From: Alicyclobacillus sacchari
GTDB lineage: Bacteria; Bacillota; Bacilli; Alicyclobacillales; Alicyclobacillaceae
DNA length: 64,000 nt
Reading direction: 5' to 3'
Assembly: GCF_004366795.1 (NCBI RefSeq)
Contig: NZ_SORF01000010.1
Coordinates: 47,407 to 111,406, forward strand
Both the position numbers and the translations under genes were made by a program. Below, one piece after another: positions 16,615-25,735 of the stretch. Under the pieces are notes generated by a model, which worked only from the letters and a program-made list of their open reading frames with translations, searched no databases and had not been told where the DNA came from. Positions within the stretch are counted from its first letter, which is position 1. The number at the start of each line of letters is the position of its first letter.

Positions 16615-17036
16615 TACGAATTCCTCCTCGATTGTTCAATTTGACGCTTCATGTCTCGCAGCTTGTTGACGTCGATTTTGCCTTGCCCGTACATTTCCGC
16701 GAGTTGAACGGGATCGATCGTCTGTGGCTTATTCCGCAAGGCAGCTTCATACGTCTGAATCAGAGCGTTAAGACGATCTTCTGGGATGGACATGTGCAGG
16801 CTCTGCGCAAACTGATTCGCCATCTTTCGCACCATGGCGGTGTCCTTCCACCATCCCTCGGGCGCCCCCTCGAGTGAGCGGAGCGCCGTTTCCAATTGGC
16901 TGACACTGACGCCTTGCAGGCCACCGTGGAGGTTGCGCAAAAGGCGCCGCGTTGTCTCTGTTCGGGTCTTCAGTGCGTCGGATAGGCGCCGCTTGCGTTT
17001 CAGTCTTGGCGGGTGGCTCCCGCCTTGCGAATGCAT
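16614..17036 (-). CDS. 140-residue hypothetical protein heading a small operon
   Basis: It is strongly basic at the N-terminus (PPRLKRKRR) and helical throughout, with no membrane segment. It is unrecognised. The ATG at 17036 follows GAGGTG at 6 bases; a longer reading to 17063 has no such site. It starts the three-gene operon 16101-17036, which is divergent from the molybdoenzyme genes. A 14-bp operator-like palindrome lies between them. Confidence 0.7.
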   Translation of the reverse strand: MHSQGGSHPPRLKRKRRLSDALKTRTETTRRLLRNLHGGLQGVSVSQLETALRSLEGAPEGWWKDTAMVRKMANQFAQSLHMSIPEDRLNALIQTYEAALRNKPQTIDPVQLAEMYGQGKIDVNKLRDMKRQIEQSRRNS

Positions 17037-17078
17037 GTGAATCACCTCGTCATCCAAAAACATCTTTGGTCTGTGCTG

Positions 17079-17092
17079 TATCGTATTACGAT
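17079..17092. promoter_or_regulatory. Operator-like palindrome TATCGTATTACGAT, copy 2
   Basis: Identical over 14 bases to the site in the clc/marR intergenic region (11731-11744). It lies in the divergent control region between 17036 (minus operon) and 17161 (plus operon). Confidence 0.65.
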
Positions 17093-17160
17093 CCTTCTCA
17101 TGTTGATTGTGCGCATTGCATATGGTTCATCAAAACGGTAGGGGCGAGGTGTCTGAAGGC

Positions 17161-17595
17161 ATGGACGATTTGGTTCGTCGATTACTCCACGCGCAGGTCA
17201 TGCTTGTACAGATGCGTCGTGTCGTGTCACAGGTGCCGGGTACGCCGTCCAAGCGACTGGCCACGAGCACACGCGAAGAGTGCGGTATCATTGACCAAAT
17301 TTTGTCGATCGCGCGTACACAAACGCCGGATCCAGAACATCTGAAGGAGCGACTGACCGCTTTGTATCACGCGGACGCGACGACACAACGGTCGGGCAAA
17401 GAGTGGGTGCGTTGGCTTGCATGGGAGCGGGGATCGGCCTCGTATAGGGAAAGGCGGGGCGTGGAGCGGCTGCTTCATGTCACCTTTCATGAGCTTGCGG
17501 CCTGCATACCTACGCTTGTCGGTCTGTATGGAGAGCAGGAGACGAAATATATTGCGCCTGTCGAGTATCGCCCACAGACGGCCAGGGAGGTGTAG
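17161..17595 (+). CDS. 144-residue hypothetical protein preceding a molybdoenzyme
   Basis: It is helical, begins MDDLVRRLLHAQVMLVQMRR and has no signal peptide or membrane span. It ends 3 bases before the GTG of the molybdopterin oxidoreductase, whose ribosome binding site lies inside this gene, so the two are co-translated. By position it could be a dedicated chaperone or small subunit, but I see no TorD/NarJ motif that would prove this. The ATG at 17161 has GAGGTG 9 bases upstream. Confidence 0.65.
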   Translation: MDDLVRRLLHAQVMLVQMRRVVSQVPGTPSKRLATSTREECGIIDQILSIARTQTPDPEHLKERLTALYHADATTQRSGKEWVRWLAWERGSASYRERRGVERLLHVTFHELAACIPTLVGLYGEQETKYIAPVEYRPQTAREV

Positions 17596-17598
17596 GAT

Positions 17599-20070
17599 GT
17601 GGCCTGGGATACCGAAAGAACCGATATCAACGTGAATAGCCAAGGCGATGTGGAGAAGTGGGTCTACAGCACGTGCAACATCTGTTCCATCGGCTGTGGC
17701 TGCTACATTGCTGTGAATGGGAACCGGATCGTCGGGATCAAAGGGAATGCGAAACATCCTGTGAACCGTGGACGGCTGGGACCGAAAGGAGAAAATCAAT
17801 GGCATGCGAACAATAGCGCGGATCGCTTGTTGACGCCCCTGTTACGAGACAGTGATGGCGTGCTGCGGCCTGTGTCGTGGGACAATGCGATGGAAGTACT
17901 TGTAACCCGAAGTAGAGCCGCTTTGCACAGGTTTGGGTCCGAAGGCATCGCCATATACTCCACTGGTCAGGGCATGCTCGAAGATTATTACACGATCGCG
18001 AAGATCGGGCGCGCAGGGTTGCGCTCCCACCTGCTCGATGCCAATACTCGCTTGTGCACGGCGACGACCGAGTGGTGCCTTTTACAATCGTTTGGCGCGG
18101 ACGGCACGCCGGCGGGTTACGAGGACATCGATGTCACTCAGACGCTGATGCTGTTTGGCCATAACGTCGCCGAAACAGGGACGGTTCTATTCGAGCGCAT
18201 CATGGCACGAAAACAAAAAACGGGGAAGCCGTACATCATCGTGGTGGACCCACGGCGGACCTGGACGGCTCAGGCAGCCGATTTGCACCTACAAATTCTC
18301 CCGGGGACAAATTTGGCTTTGTTGAACGGGATCACACATCTCCTGCTGAAACACGGTTGGATCGATCGCGACTTTATTGCAAACCACACAGTGGGTTTTG
18401 CCGATGTCGAGCAGGCGGTACGGGATTGGACTTTGGAACGCACCGCCAAGGAGACAGATGTGCCGGAGACGCAAATTGCCGAGGCGGCACGGCGGCTTGG
18501 GACGACGCCAAGCCTTGTTTGCACTACATTGCAAGGCGCCTATCAGAGTGTTGACGCGACGGCAACTTGCATTGCTATCAACAACATTCACCTCTTGCGT
18601 GGGCTCATTGGCAAGCCTGGATGCGGCCCGTTGCACATGGCCGGACAGCCCAGTTCCTCGACCAACCGGACGGTTGGCGGAGTCGGTTCGTACCCGGCTC
18701 ACCGCAATCCATCCAATCCAAAACATCTTCAAGAAATGGCGGAGTTGTGGAATGTCGATGCGGCGCGTTTGGAGATTGGGGCCGAAAAGGATATCGAATA
18801 CTTCGTCGACAAGATGGAACGCGGACAGTTGGGACTATTTTGGAACATCCACACCAACCCGATGGTCTCGTTGCCCAACCGACTGCGAGCACGCCGCGCG
18901 TTTGAACGCACATTTGTCGTCGTTCAGGATTGTTTCTTGACCGAGACATGTGAAGTGGCCGATCTCGTCCTACCCACAGCCATGTGGGGCGAAAAGGAGG
19001 GTTTGATGGAAAATGCGGATCGGATGATCAACGTCTGTGAGGTGGCCGTCAATCCACCACCAGGTGTCCGATCCGACTTTGATATTTTCATTGACTATGC
19101 ACGGCGCATGGATTTTCGAGATAAAGATGGAAATCCGCTTATTCAGTACACGACGCCTCGCGAGTGTTTTGAGGAATGGAAGCGCGTATCGAAAGGCAGA
19201 CCGTGCGACATGACGGCCATGACGTATGAAAAAATCAAGGAACAAAATGGCATGCAGTGGCCAGCCAACGAAGCTCACCCAAACGGCACGCCGCGACTCT
19301 ATCAAGACCTCGTGTTTCACACGCAGGTGGATGATGCGCAGACGTACGGCTTCCACATGAAAACAGGAAGGGCAAGGACACGCAAGGAATTCGAGGCACT
19401 TGGCGCCAACGGAAGAGCGATTCTGTATGGTTTGACGTATGATCCGCCAGCCGAACAGCCCAGTGCGAAGTATCCGTTTTGGCTGACGACCGGGCGCGTG
19501 GTCTGGCACTGGCACACCCGAACCAAGACTGGACGTGCGCCAGCCTTGCACATGGCGACATCACAGGGATATGTCGAAATTCATCCCGACGATGCCACAC
19601 TCCTTGGCATACTCCCTGGTGAGTTGGTTCGGATCTCTTCGCCGCGAGGCAACATCACCGTCCCCGCGCGTATTGTCGATACCATTCGCCCTGGGCTCGT
19701 GTTCGTGCCCTTTCACTTTGGCAGTTGGCAGGAGCACCAGGCTGCGAACGAGCTGACCGTCGATCTCGTCGATCCGATATCAAAGCAGCCCGTGTATAAG
19801 CAGAGCGCGTGCCGGATCGAGAAGGTCCGCCAACACCATACGGTGGCGCATGGTGAAACGTTTGGCCGAATTGCCGAGCGTTATCAACTCACCCCTGAAC
19901 AATTGGCGAAAGCCAACCGTATGACACCGCCGTATCGGCCCGATGTTGGATCGCACTTAGAGATTCCGTCCATGGCAAACCCTGTGTCTCCACCGTACAT
20001 GTTGTATCGCAAGTTGGATTTGTTCCCCCATTTCCGGCTCGCCAACCTTGATCCAAAGGAGGGAGAGTAG
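17599..20070 (+). CDS. Molybdopterin oxidoreductase (NasA/FdhA-like) with C-terminal LysM domain
   Basis: The protein has 823 residues. The N-terminal [4Fe-4S] motif is C26-x2-C29-x3-C33, but the usual fourth cysteine (RGRLCxKG) is glycine G61 (NRGRLGPKG); an extra C35 is nearby. The bis-MGD domains follow. DANTRLCTAT has C153 at the position of the Mo ligand. Later motifs are GKPGCGP, DCFLTETCEVADLVLP and, in the MGD-binding C-terminal domain, LTTGRVVWHWHT. Residues about 746-790 (HHTVAHGETFGRIAERYQ and on) read as a LysM module, unexpected in this family. No Tat signal is seen, so it is probably cytosolic. The reaction (nitrate, formate or other) cannot be fixed. The GTG at 17599 follows AGGGAGGTG. 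Confidence 0.85.
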   Translation: MAWDTERTDINVNSQGDVEKWVYSTCNICSIGCGCYIAVNGNRIVGIKGNAKHPVNRGRLGPKGENQWHANNSADRLLTPLLRDSDGVLRPVSWDNAMEVLVTRSRAALHRFGSEGIAIYSTGQGMLEDYYTIAKIGRAGLRSHLLDANTRLCTATTEWCLLQSFGADGTPAGYEDIDVTQTLMLFGHNVAETGTVLFERIMARKQKTGKPYIIVVDPRRTWTAQAADLHLQILPGTNLALLNGITHLLLKHGWIDRDFIANHTVGFADVEQAVRDWTLERTAKETDVPETQIAEAARRLGTTPSLVCTTLQGAYQSVDATATCIAINNIHLLRGLIGKPGCGPLHMAGQPSSSTNRTVGGVGSYPAHRNPSNPKHLQEMAELWNVDAARLEIGAEKDIEYFVDKMERGQLGLFWNIHTNPMVSLPNRLRARRAFERTFVVVQDCFLTETCEVADLVLPTAMWGEKEGLMENADRMINVCEVAVNPPPGVRSDFDIFIDYARRMDFRDKDGNPLIQYTTPRECFEEWKRVSKGRPCDMTAMTYEKIKEQNGMQWPANEAHPNGTPRLYQDLVFHTQVDDAQTYGFHMKTGRARTRKEFEALGANGRAILYGLTYDPPAEQPSAKYPFWLTTGRVVWHWHTRTKTGRAPALHMATSQGYVEIHPDDATLLGILPGELVRISSPRGNITVPARIVDTIRPGLVFVPFHFGSWQEHQAANELTVDLVDPISKQPVYKQSACRIEKVRQHHTVAHGETFGRIAERYQLTPEQLAKANRMTPPYRPDVGSHLEIPSMANPVSPPYMLYRKLDLFPHFRLANLDPKEGE

Positions 20071-20092
20071 CAACGCGCCGGATCTTGCTGCT

Positions 20093-20118
20093 GAAGCGGC
20101 GGCTTATGTCGCCGCTTC
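20093..20118. terminator. Bidirectional hairpin between convergent genes
   Basis: GAAGCGGCG (20093-20101) pairs with CGCCGCTTC (20110-20118). The stop codon of the minus-strand Rieske gene lies in the loop. Confidence 0.45.
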
Positions 20119-21093
20119 GCCCGCGATCGTTTGAAACCAGAGGTGTCGGTAGCGGATGCACGGCCCGTCGGAAGCTACATGTGCTTCCTCTTTCAGCCGC
20201 GGAGGTTTGATCGGGCGCAGGCTTTCGACAATGACCTGATCTTGATGCATGACAAACTGTGTGTGCTCCAGATGAAAAACATCGAGAAATTCGGAGTCTC
20301 TGTCGAAGTTGCGGCCGATTTGTCCCCAAATGACGGTCGTCTCGTCATCTATAGGCGTGAACGTCAAATAGGTGCACATCCGTCGCTCTAGGCCAATGGG
20401 GGTCCGAATGATCCACTGGTTTGGGAACCACATTTCGATTTCAGTCCGGAGGTCGCCGCTGGCTTCCGAGGGATCGAGATTTTGCGGCTCCATCGGGTGT
20501 GTGAAGGGGCGTGGGTAGATGCGAATATGACCTTCCTGCATGTGATACTCTGGTCCATCAACGATGGGCGACACGTCTTCACCAGTGGTTTCGGGATGGA
20601 CAAACGGTAGGTGGGAGACGTCGAGCACGCTCTCCGCAACTCGGCACATATGTGCATTCCATACGGTCTGAAACGAGATCCAGTGCCAGTTCGGATCGGA
20701 CAATTCGAGCGCGGCGGCGGGGGCTGGCATATGTGTCATGGTGTCATCGGGGGAGCCGAGGGTGACCCATACCAAACCGGCGGCCTCGCAAACTGAAAAT
20801 GTATGCAAGCGGGCGGAGCGTGGAATTCCCTCGCCTTTGCGGTTGGCTGGTATATGTGTACACACCCCGTTTCCGTCGAATCTCCATCCGTGATACGGGC
20901 ATGTGAGGAGATTGTCTACGATGAATCCCAGGGATAAATCACAACCGCGATGCGGGCAATATGCCTGCACAGCCCGAATCTGGCCCATTTCGTCTTGATA
21001 GACGACGAGATCGCGATGGAGGAGCCGCACTTTCGTCGGTTTCGTACCGATTGCATCGGCTGTCAGCACAGCATACCAGGCGTTGTCAATCAA
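20104..21093 (-). CDS. Rieske non-heme iron oxygenase, alpha-subunit type
   Basis: This 329-residue protein has a Rieske [2Fe-2S] domain, with CPHRGCDLSLG and CPYHGW spaced as usual. The catalytic domain has the mononuclear iron ligands in ESVLDVSHLPFVHPET (D-x2-H-x4-H arrangement). Members hydroxylate, demethylate or oxidise aromatic or related compounds using O2 and a separate reductase, which is not seen here. The start is TTG at 21093, 7 bases after a perfect AGGAGGTG. It converges with the molybdoenzyme. The substrate is unknown. Confidence 0.87.
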   Translation of the reverse strand: MIDNAWYAVLTADAIGTKPTKVRLLHRDLVVYQDEMGQIRAVQAYCPHRGCDLSLGFIVDNLLTCPYHGWRFDGNGVCTHIPANRKGEGIPRSARLHTFSVCEAAGLVWVTLGSPDDTMTHMPAPAAALELSDPNWHWISFQTVWNAHMCRVAESVLDVSHLPFVHPETTGEDVSPIVDGPEYHMQEGHIRIYPRPFTHPMEPQNLDPSEASGDLRTEIEMWFPNQWIIRTPIGLERRMCTYLTFTPIDDETTVIWGQIGRNFDRDSEFLDVFHLEHTQFVMHQDQVIVESLRPIKPPRLKEEAHVASDGPCIRYRHLWFQTIAGEAAT

Positions 21094-21225
21094 GAGTTTT
21101 CACCTCCTGTGTATTTGTTTCACTGTATGTCGTACGTTGAATGCCTGATGGGCCATGTGTGACAAATGGCCGGAAGGTGAAAAGGCGGATTTTTCGATCA
21201 ACTTACGGACGACCAAATGTATCCA

Positions 21226-21234
21226 TGTTATACT
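21226..21234 (+). promoter_or_regulatory. Extended -10 of the protease gene
   Basis: TGTTATACT matches the extended -10 consensus TGnTATAAT with one difference, 55 bp before the protease start. No clear -35 is seen. Confidence 0.45.
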
Positions 21235-21288
21235 GACCGTGAACCCGTCGCACACTCTGGACTCTAGTTTGAATTGGAGATGATGTGC

Positions 21289-22971
21289 ATGGATCCGCAG
21301 GTATTGGTGTCGAACGCAGGAACGTATGAAGGCAGCCAATTTGTCCCGCTACCTGGTCATGTCCGGAAGCGGATGGCTGGCGCAGTCGATGTTGGACCAG
21401 CGAACCCGGATGAACGGGTATCTGTGACGCTCGTATTGCGGCGCCGTTCACCCGAGCAACTGGAAGCGACGATCACGTCGTTGCAATCGCTGCCGCCGAG
21501 CCAGCGCAAGCATCTCACACGCGACGAGTTTAGCACGTGCCATGGCACAGACCCGCAGGATATCGAAAAGGTTCGGTCGTTTGCCGACGCGCATAGGCTC
21601 GTGGTCGAGCAGGTGCATGCTGCGGCTGGCACAGCATTGCTGACAGGCAGTGTGGCCGATATCAATCGGGCGTTTCAAATCGATCTCCGCACGTACCAGC
21701 ACCCCAAATTCTCATACCGGGGACACGCAGGCGATGTGCATGTACCGGCGGAGCTGGGCGACGTGGTAACGGCGGTACTCGGCCTCGATACGCGGCCGCA
21801 AGCGATGCCGCACTTTCGGATTCGACAGCAGCGATCGCACTCGATTTCCATGCGGGCTACGGTCGCCGAGCCAGTTGTCTACACGCCGCCGCAGGTCGCG
21901 GCTGCCTATGACTTTCCGCAAAACGTGGACTGTTCCGGGCAGTGTATCGGCATCATTGAGTTGGGCGGAGGATATTCAGACGAGAACATTGGCGAATATT
22001 TCGCGTCGCTTGGTATGGCACCGCCGACGCTTGTCGCGGTAGCGGTCGATGGAGGAGCCAACCAACCAACTGGCGATCCAAACGGTCCAGATGGCGAAGT
22101 GGAGCTCGATATAGAAGTTGCTGGCGCCGTCGCCCCTGGTGCAAAGTTGGCTGTGTATTTTGCGCCGAACACAGACGCCGGGTTTCTGAACGCCTTGACG
22201 ACGGCCATTCACGATTCGACAAACAAACCTGAGGTGATTTCCATCAGCTGGGGTGGCCCTGAAAACACTTGGTCGCAGGCCTCCATTCAGGCGATGAATC
22301 GGGCTTTGCAGGACGCTGCCGCGCTCGGTGTGACCGTTTGTGTTGCTGCCGGTGACAGCGGATCGACCGACGGTGAGAACGACGGTTTGTACCATGTCGA
22401 CTTTCCTGCATCGTCGCCTTATGCACTGGCTTGCGGAGGGACGCGTTTGGTTGTGGAGAACGGTCAGATTGCAAGCGAGATCGTATGGAACGACGGTTCA
22501 CAAGGCGGTAGTACGGGGGGAGGCGTGAGCAGCGTGTTTGCGCTTCCGAGTTGGCAACAGCATGTACACGTACCGCCGTCCGCAAACCCCGGCGGAACGG
22601 TTGGACGCGGCGTGCCGGATGTCGCGGGCGATGCGGATCCTGAGACTGGCTATGAAGTGTTGGTCGATGGGGAGACGACCGCCATTGGTGGCACAAGTGC
22701 CGTCGCACCGCTGTGGGCGGGGTTTGTCACGATTGCGAACAAAGTCATCGGTCAGCCTGTGGGTTATCTTAACCCAGTGTTGTACAGCTTGCCGTCAACG
22801 GCGCAGGCATTTCGCGATATTACAGAGGGCAACAATGATATTGCTGGCACAGGTGATGTTTATAGTGCGGCGCCCGGCTGGGATCCTTGCACGGGGCTGG
22901 GGAGCCCAGTTGCCAATCGACTGATTGCGGCATTGCAGCAGTTCGAGCAACAGAGTAAGAGCCAGGCGTGA
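21289..22971 (+). CDS. Kumamolisin-like serine-carboxyl protease (sedolisin, S53)
   Basis: The 560-residue precursor has an N-terminal pro-domain of about 190 residues ([30 protein letters not shown]). The catalytic domain follows. The Glu and Asp of the triad are in [11 protein letters not shown], the oxyanion Asp in AAGDSGS, and the nucleophile Ser in [12 protein letters not shown]. The C-terminus has the Ca2+ site region (DITEGNND and [19 protein letters not shown]). Kumamolisins from Bacillus and Alicyclobacillus are acid- and heat-stable extracellular endopeptidases. There is no obvious classical signal peptide. The ATG at 21289 is preceded by GGAG at 9 bases. Confidence 0.93.
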   Translation: MDPQVLVSNAGTYEGSQFVPLPGHVRKRMAGAVDVGPANPDERVSVTLVLRRRSPEQLEATITSLQSLPPSQRKHLTRDEFSTCHGTDPQDIEKVRSFADAHRLVVEQVHAAAGTALLTGSVADINRAFQIDLRTYQHPKFSYRGHAGDVHVPAELGDVVTAVLGLDTRPQAMPHFRIRQQRSHSISMRATVAEPVVYTPPQVAAAYDFPQNVDCSGQCIGIIELGGGYSDENIGEYFASLGMAPPTLVAVAVDGGANQPTGDPNGPDGEVELDIEVAGAVAPGAKLAVYFAPNTDAGFLNALTTAIHDSTNKPEVISISWGGPENTWSQASIQAMNRALQDAAALGVTVCVAAGDSGSTDGENDGLYHVDFPASSPYALACGGTRLVVENGQIASEIVWNDGSQGGSTGGGVSSVFALPSWQQHVHVPPSANPGGTVGRGVPDVAGDADPETGYEVLVDGETTAIGGTSAVAPLWAGFVTIANKVIGQPVGYLNPVLYSLPSTAQAFRDITEGNNDIAGTGDVYSAAPGWDPCTGLGSPVANRLIAALQQFEQQSKSQA

Positions 22972-22997
22972 TCGCGGGTGTCAGTCTAGCTCTGCAA

Positions 22998-23026
22998 TTG
23001 CGAAAGTCGCGAGGCAGTGATATAGT
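22998..23026 (+). promoter_or_regulatory. Promoter of the metE riboswitch transcript
   Basis: TTGCGA (22998-23003), a 17-bp spacer and TATAGT (23021-23026). It starts about 27 bp after the protease stop codon and places the transcript start near 23033, directly before the cobalamin riboswitch. Confidence 0.65.
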
Positions 23027-23034
23027 AGCCCCAC

Positions 23035-23240
23035 AACTTGATATGCTCGCTTGGTTTCACCATCAGGGTGAATGAAAAGGGAATCCGGTGTAAATCCGGA
23101 ACGGTCCCGCCGCGGTGAGGAAAGACGCTGTTGACAATGCGGCCTACAGGCCGCGAGCCACTCGTTTGGATGTGGGGAAGGCTGTGCGGCAGCGGATGAC
23201 ATCCGAGTCCGAAGACCTGCCAGGCGATGCAGCTCTAGGT
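23035..23240 (+). promoter_or_regulatory. Cobalamin (B12) riboswitch
   Basis: Conserved cobalamin aptamer elements occur in order: AAAAGGGAATCCGGTG, AAATCCGGAACGGTCCCGCC, GCGGTGA, GCCACT, GGGGAAGGC and GAGTCCGAAGACCTGCC. Adenosyl- or methylcobalamin binding should terminate transcription at the hairpin 23344-23380 and switch off metE, the B12-independent methionine synthase. Exact ends are approximate. Together with its promoter and terminator, it accounts for the whole region 22972-23437. Confidence 0.95.
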
Positions 23241-23343
23241 ATCCCACGTGGGTTTGGGATGGGGCAGGAACGAAGCAGGATTGTTAGCCTGGTCGGCGTC
23301 TTGACGTCGGCTGTAACGCTTGCCTATACATCCAGTCTTCATG

Positions 23344-23380
23344 AACCCCTCGTTTCCCGTGTGGAAGCGAGGGGTTTTTC
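23344..23380 (+). terminator. Terminator of the B12 riboswitch expression platform
   Basis: AACCCCTCG (23344-23352) pairs with CGAGGGGTT (23368-23376), followed by a T-run. It lies between the aptamer and metE. Confidence 0.85.
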
Positions 23381-23437
23381 GATCCCGCTCACGCCCGGGA
23401 GCACTGCAACGATAGGATATGGGGAGGCGAAACAACT

Positions 23438-25735
23438 TTGGCGATTGCTGCAACTCTGGGATTTCCGCGAATGGGTCCGCGCCGCGAACTCAAACGGGCA
23501 CTTGAATCGTTTTGGCAGGGCAAGTCGACTGAGGCAGAATTGCTCACGGCCGCAGCTGACATCAAACGCCTGCGCTGGCAACTGCAACGGGAGGCGGGCA
23601 TCGACTGGATTCCGTCCAACGACTTCTCGTTATACGATCACGTCCTGGATATGGCCGTACTATTCGACGCCGTGCCCGACCGCTTTCGCGGCATGCCGGA
23701 AGGCTCGCTGGTGCAGTACTTTGCGATGGCCCGCGGCACAGACGGCACTTCGGCGCTCGAGATGACGAAATGGTTTGACACGAATTATCACTATCTCGTG
23801 CCAGAGTTTTCTGCGCAACAAAACTTTTCCATGCGCGTCAACAAGCCGTTGGCGGAGTACTTGGAAGCGCGGCAACTGGGTATCGAGACGGTACCGGTGC
23901 TTCTAGGTCCCATCTCGTTTCTGCGCCTTGGCAAGGTGCGCGAACAAAGTATTGAACCACTGAGCTTGTTGCCTCGACTGCTGCCTGCGTACATCGAGCT
24001 GCTCACCGCTCTTCACGAAGCCGGCAGCCAGTGGGTGCAAATCGACGAACCCTGCCTGGTTCTTGATCTCACGGATGCAGAGCGGACGAGCTTGCGCGAA
24101 GCGTATGAGAACATCGCTGCACAATCGGTGCCGAAAATCATGCTTGCCACGTATTTCGGTTCCATCGCTGACAATCTGGAGACCGCTTTGGCACTGCCAG
24201 TGCAGGGCCTGCACGTCGATCTCGTTCGCGCGCCGCATCAACTGGACGATCTTTCGAGGCATGGCTGGCCGCAAGACTGGCGGCTGTCTGTCGGCGTGAT
24301 CGACGGTCGTAACGTATGGCGGGCTGACATGTCCGAAGCCCTGGCGCAAGTGGAACGCGCGGTTTCTATCGCAGGGCTTGGGCAGGTTCATGTCGCGCCG
24401 TCGTGCTCTCTCTTGCATGCGCCGTGGGATGTGGAGCTCGAGAGCGACATGCAACCGGAAGTGAAATCGTGGCTTGCGTTTGCGGTTCAAAAGCTGTCCG
24501 AGCTGTGTGTGTTGAAGCGCGGAGTCAACGATGGGAAGGATGCGATTTCCAATCATTTGGCCGCGAACCGAGACGCGCGCGCGTCGCGCAAGGCATCTCG
24601 ACGCCTGCACAATCCGGATGTCGCGAAACGCTTGGCACAGTTGGAGAGTTTACCACTGGCGCGCGCTGCCGCGTTTGCTGAGCGCAAGTCCAAGCAGCAA
24701 GAGCATCTGCAACTGCCGTCGTTTCCGACGACGACCATCGGCTCGTTTCCGCAGACGCAACACGTGCGCGACATGAGGGCGAAATGGCGCAAGGGCCAAA
24801 TGTCTGATGCGGAATATGAGTTGTTTTTACAAAGCGAAATCAGGCGCTGGATTGCCATTCAGGAGGAACTTGGCCTCGACGTGCTGGTGCACGGTGAATT
24901 CGAGCGCACCGATATGGTGGAGTACTTCGGGGAGAAGCTGGACGGATTTTTGTTTACGCGTCACGGTTGGGTGCAGAGCTATGGATCGCGCTGTGTGAAG
25001 CCCCCTATCATCGTTGGCGACGTCGCCCGGCCAAACCCGATGACCGTCTCCTGGACGAGCTATGCGCAATCGCTGACGACGCGTCCAGTCAAAGGGATGC
25101 TCACTGGGCCTGTCACCATACTACAGTGGTCGTTTGTCCGGGATGATCTACCTCGCGACGAAGTGTGTCGCCAAATTGCGCTTGCGATTCGCGATGAGGT
25201 TCTCGATTTGGAGGCGGCAGGTATTCGCGTGATTCAAATTGACGAACCCGCCTTGCGCGAAGGATTGCCGCTGCGCCGGGCCGAATGGGATTCATACCTC
25301 GACTGGGCAGTCCGATGCTTTCACATCGCAGCCAGCGGCGTACAAGACGAAACGCAGATCCATACGCACATGTGTTACGCCGAGTTTCACGACATCATGC
25401 CCGCCATCCAGGCGATGGATGCCGACGTCATCTCGATTGAAACATCGCGATCGCACATGGAGTTGTTACAGGCCTTTGAAGCTTTTCATTATACAAACGA
25501 CATTGGGCCCGGTGTCTATGACATCCACAGCCCGCGCGTGCCAACCGTCGACGAAATGGCCGGGTTGTTGCGCAAGGCGGCAACGGTCATCCATCCGGCG
25601 CAACTCTGGGTCAATCCGGATTGCGGCCTGAAGACGCGCGGGGAGGCGGAGACCTTAGCAGCTTTGCGGGCGATGGTCACGGCGGCGCGGCAATTGCGTC
25701 ACGAGCCCGTGACGTGCTCGACAAGCATCTCTTGA
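23438..25735 (+). CDS. metE: Cobalamin-independent methionine synthase
   Basis: The protein has 765 residues, the normal MetE length, with two TIM-barrel domains: N-terminal about 1-390, C-terminal about 425-765 starting LPSFPTTTIGSFPQT. Zinc ligands are visible in HTHMCYAEFHD (His and Cys), a Glu in VISIETSRSH, and Cys in NPDCGLKTRG. It transfers methyl from methyl-tetrahydrofolate polyglutamate to homocysteine. The start is TTG at 23438, 8 bases after GGGGAGGCG. It is controlled by the upstream B12 riboswitch. Its last 37 bases overlap the 3' end of the LysR gene on the other strand. Confidence 0.96.
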   Translation: MAIAATLGFPRMGPRRELKRALESFWQGKSTEAELLTAAADIKRLRWQLQREAGIDWIPSNDFSLYDHVLDMAVLFDAVPDRFRGMPEGSLVQYFAMARGTDGTSALEMTKWFDTNYHYLVPEFSAQQNFSMRVNKPLAEYLEARQLGIETVPVLLGPISFLRLGKVREQSIEPLSLLPRLLPAYIELLTALHEAGSQWVQIDEPCLVLDLTDAERTSLREAYENIAAQSVPKIMLATYFGSIADNLETALALPVQGLHVDLVRAPHQLDDLSRHGWPQDWRLSVGVIDGRNVWRADMSEALAQVERAVSIAGLGQVHVAPSCSLLHAPWDVELESDMQPEVKSWLAFAVQKLSELCVLKRGVNDGKDAISNHLAANRDARASRKASRRLHNPDVAKRLAQLESLPLARAAAFAERKSKQQEHLQLPSFPTTTIGSFPQTQHVRDMRAKWRKGQMSDAEYELFLQSEIRRWIAIQEELGLDVLVHGEFERTDMVEYFGEKLDGFLFTRHGWVQSYGSRCVKPPIIVGDVARPNPMTVSWTSYAQSLTTRPVKGMLTGPVTILQWSFVRDDLPRDEVCRQIALAIRDEVLDLEAAGIRVIQIDEPALREGLPLRRAEWDSYLDWAVRCFHIAASGVQDETQIHTHMCYAEFHDIMPAIQAMDADVISIETSRSHMELLQAFEAFHYTNDIGPGVYDIHSPRVPTVDEMAGLLRKAATVIHPAQLWVNPDCGLKTRGEAETLAALRAMVTAARQLRHEPVTCSTSIS

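Noticed and set aside
17161..17595. TorD/NarJ-type chaperone
   Set aside because: Position and helical nature fit, but I see no family motif, so it is left hypothetical.
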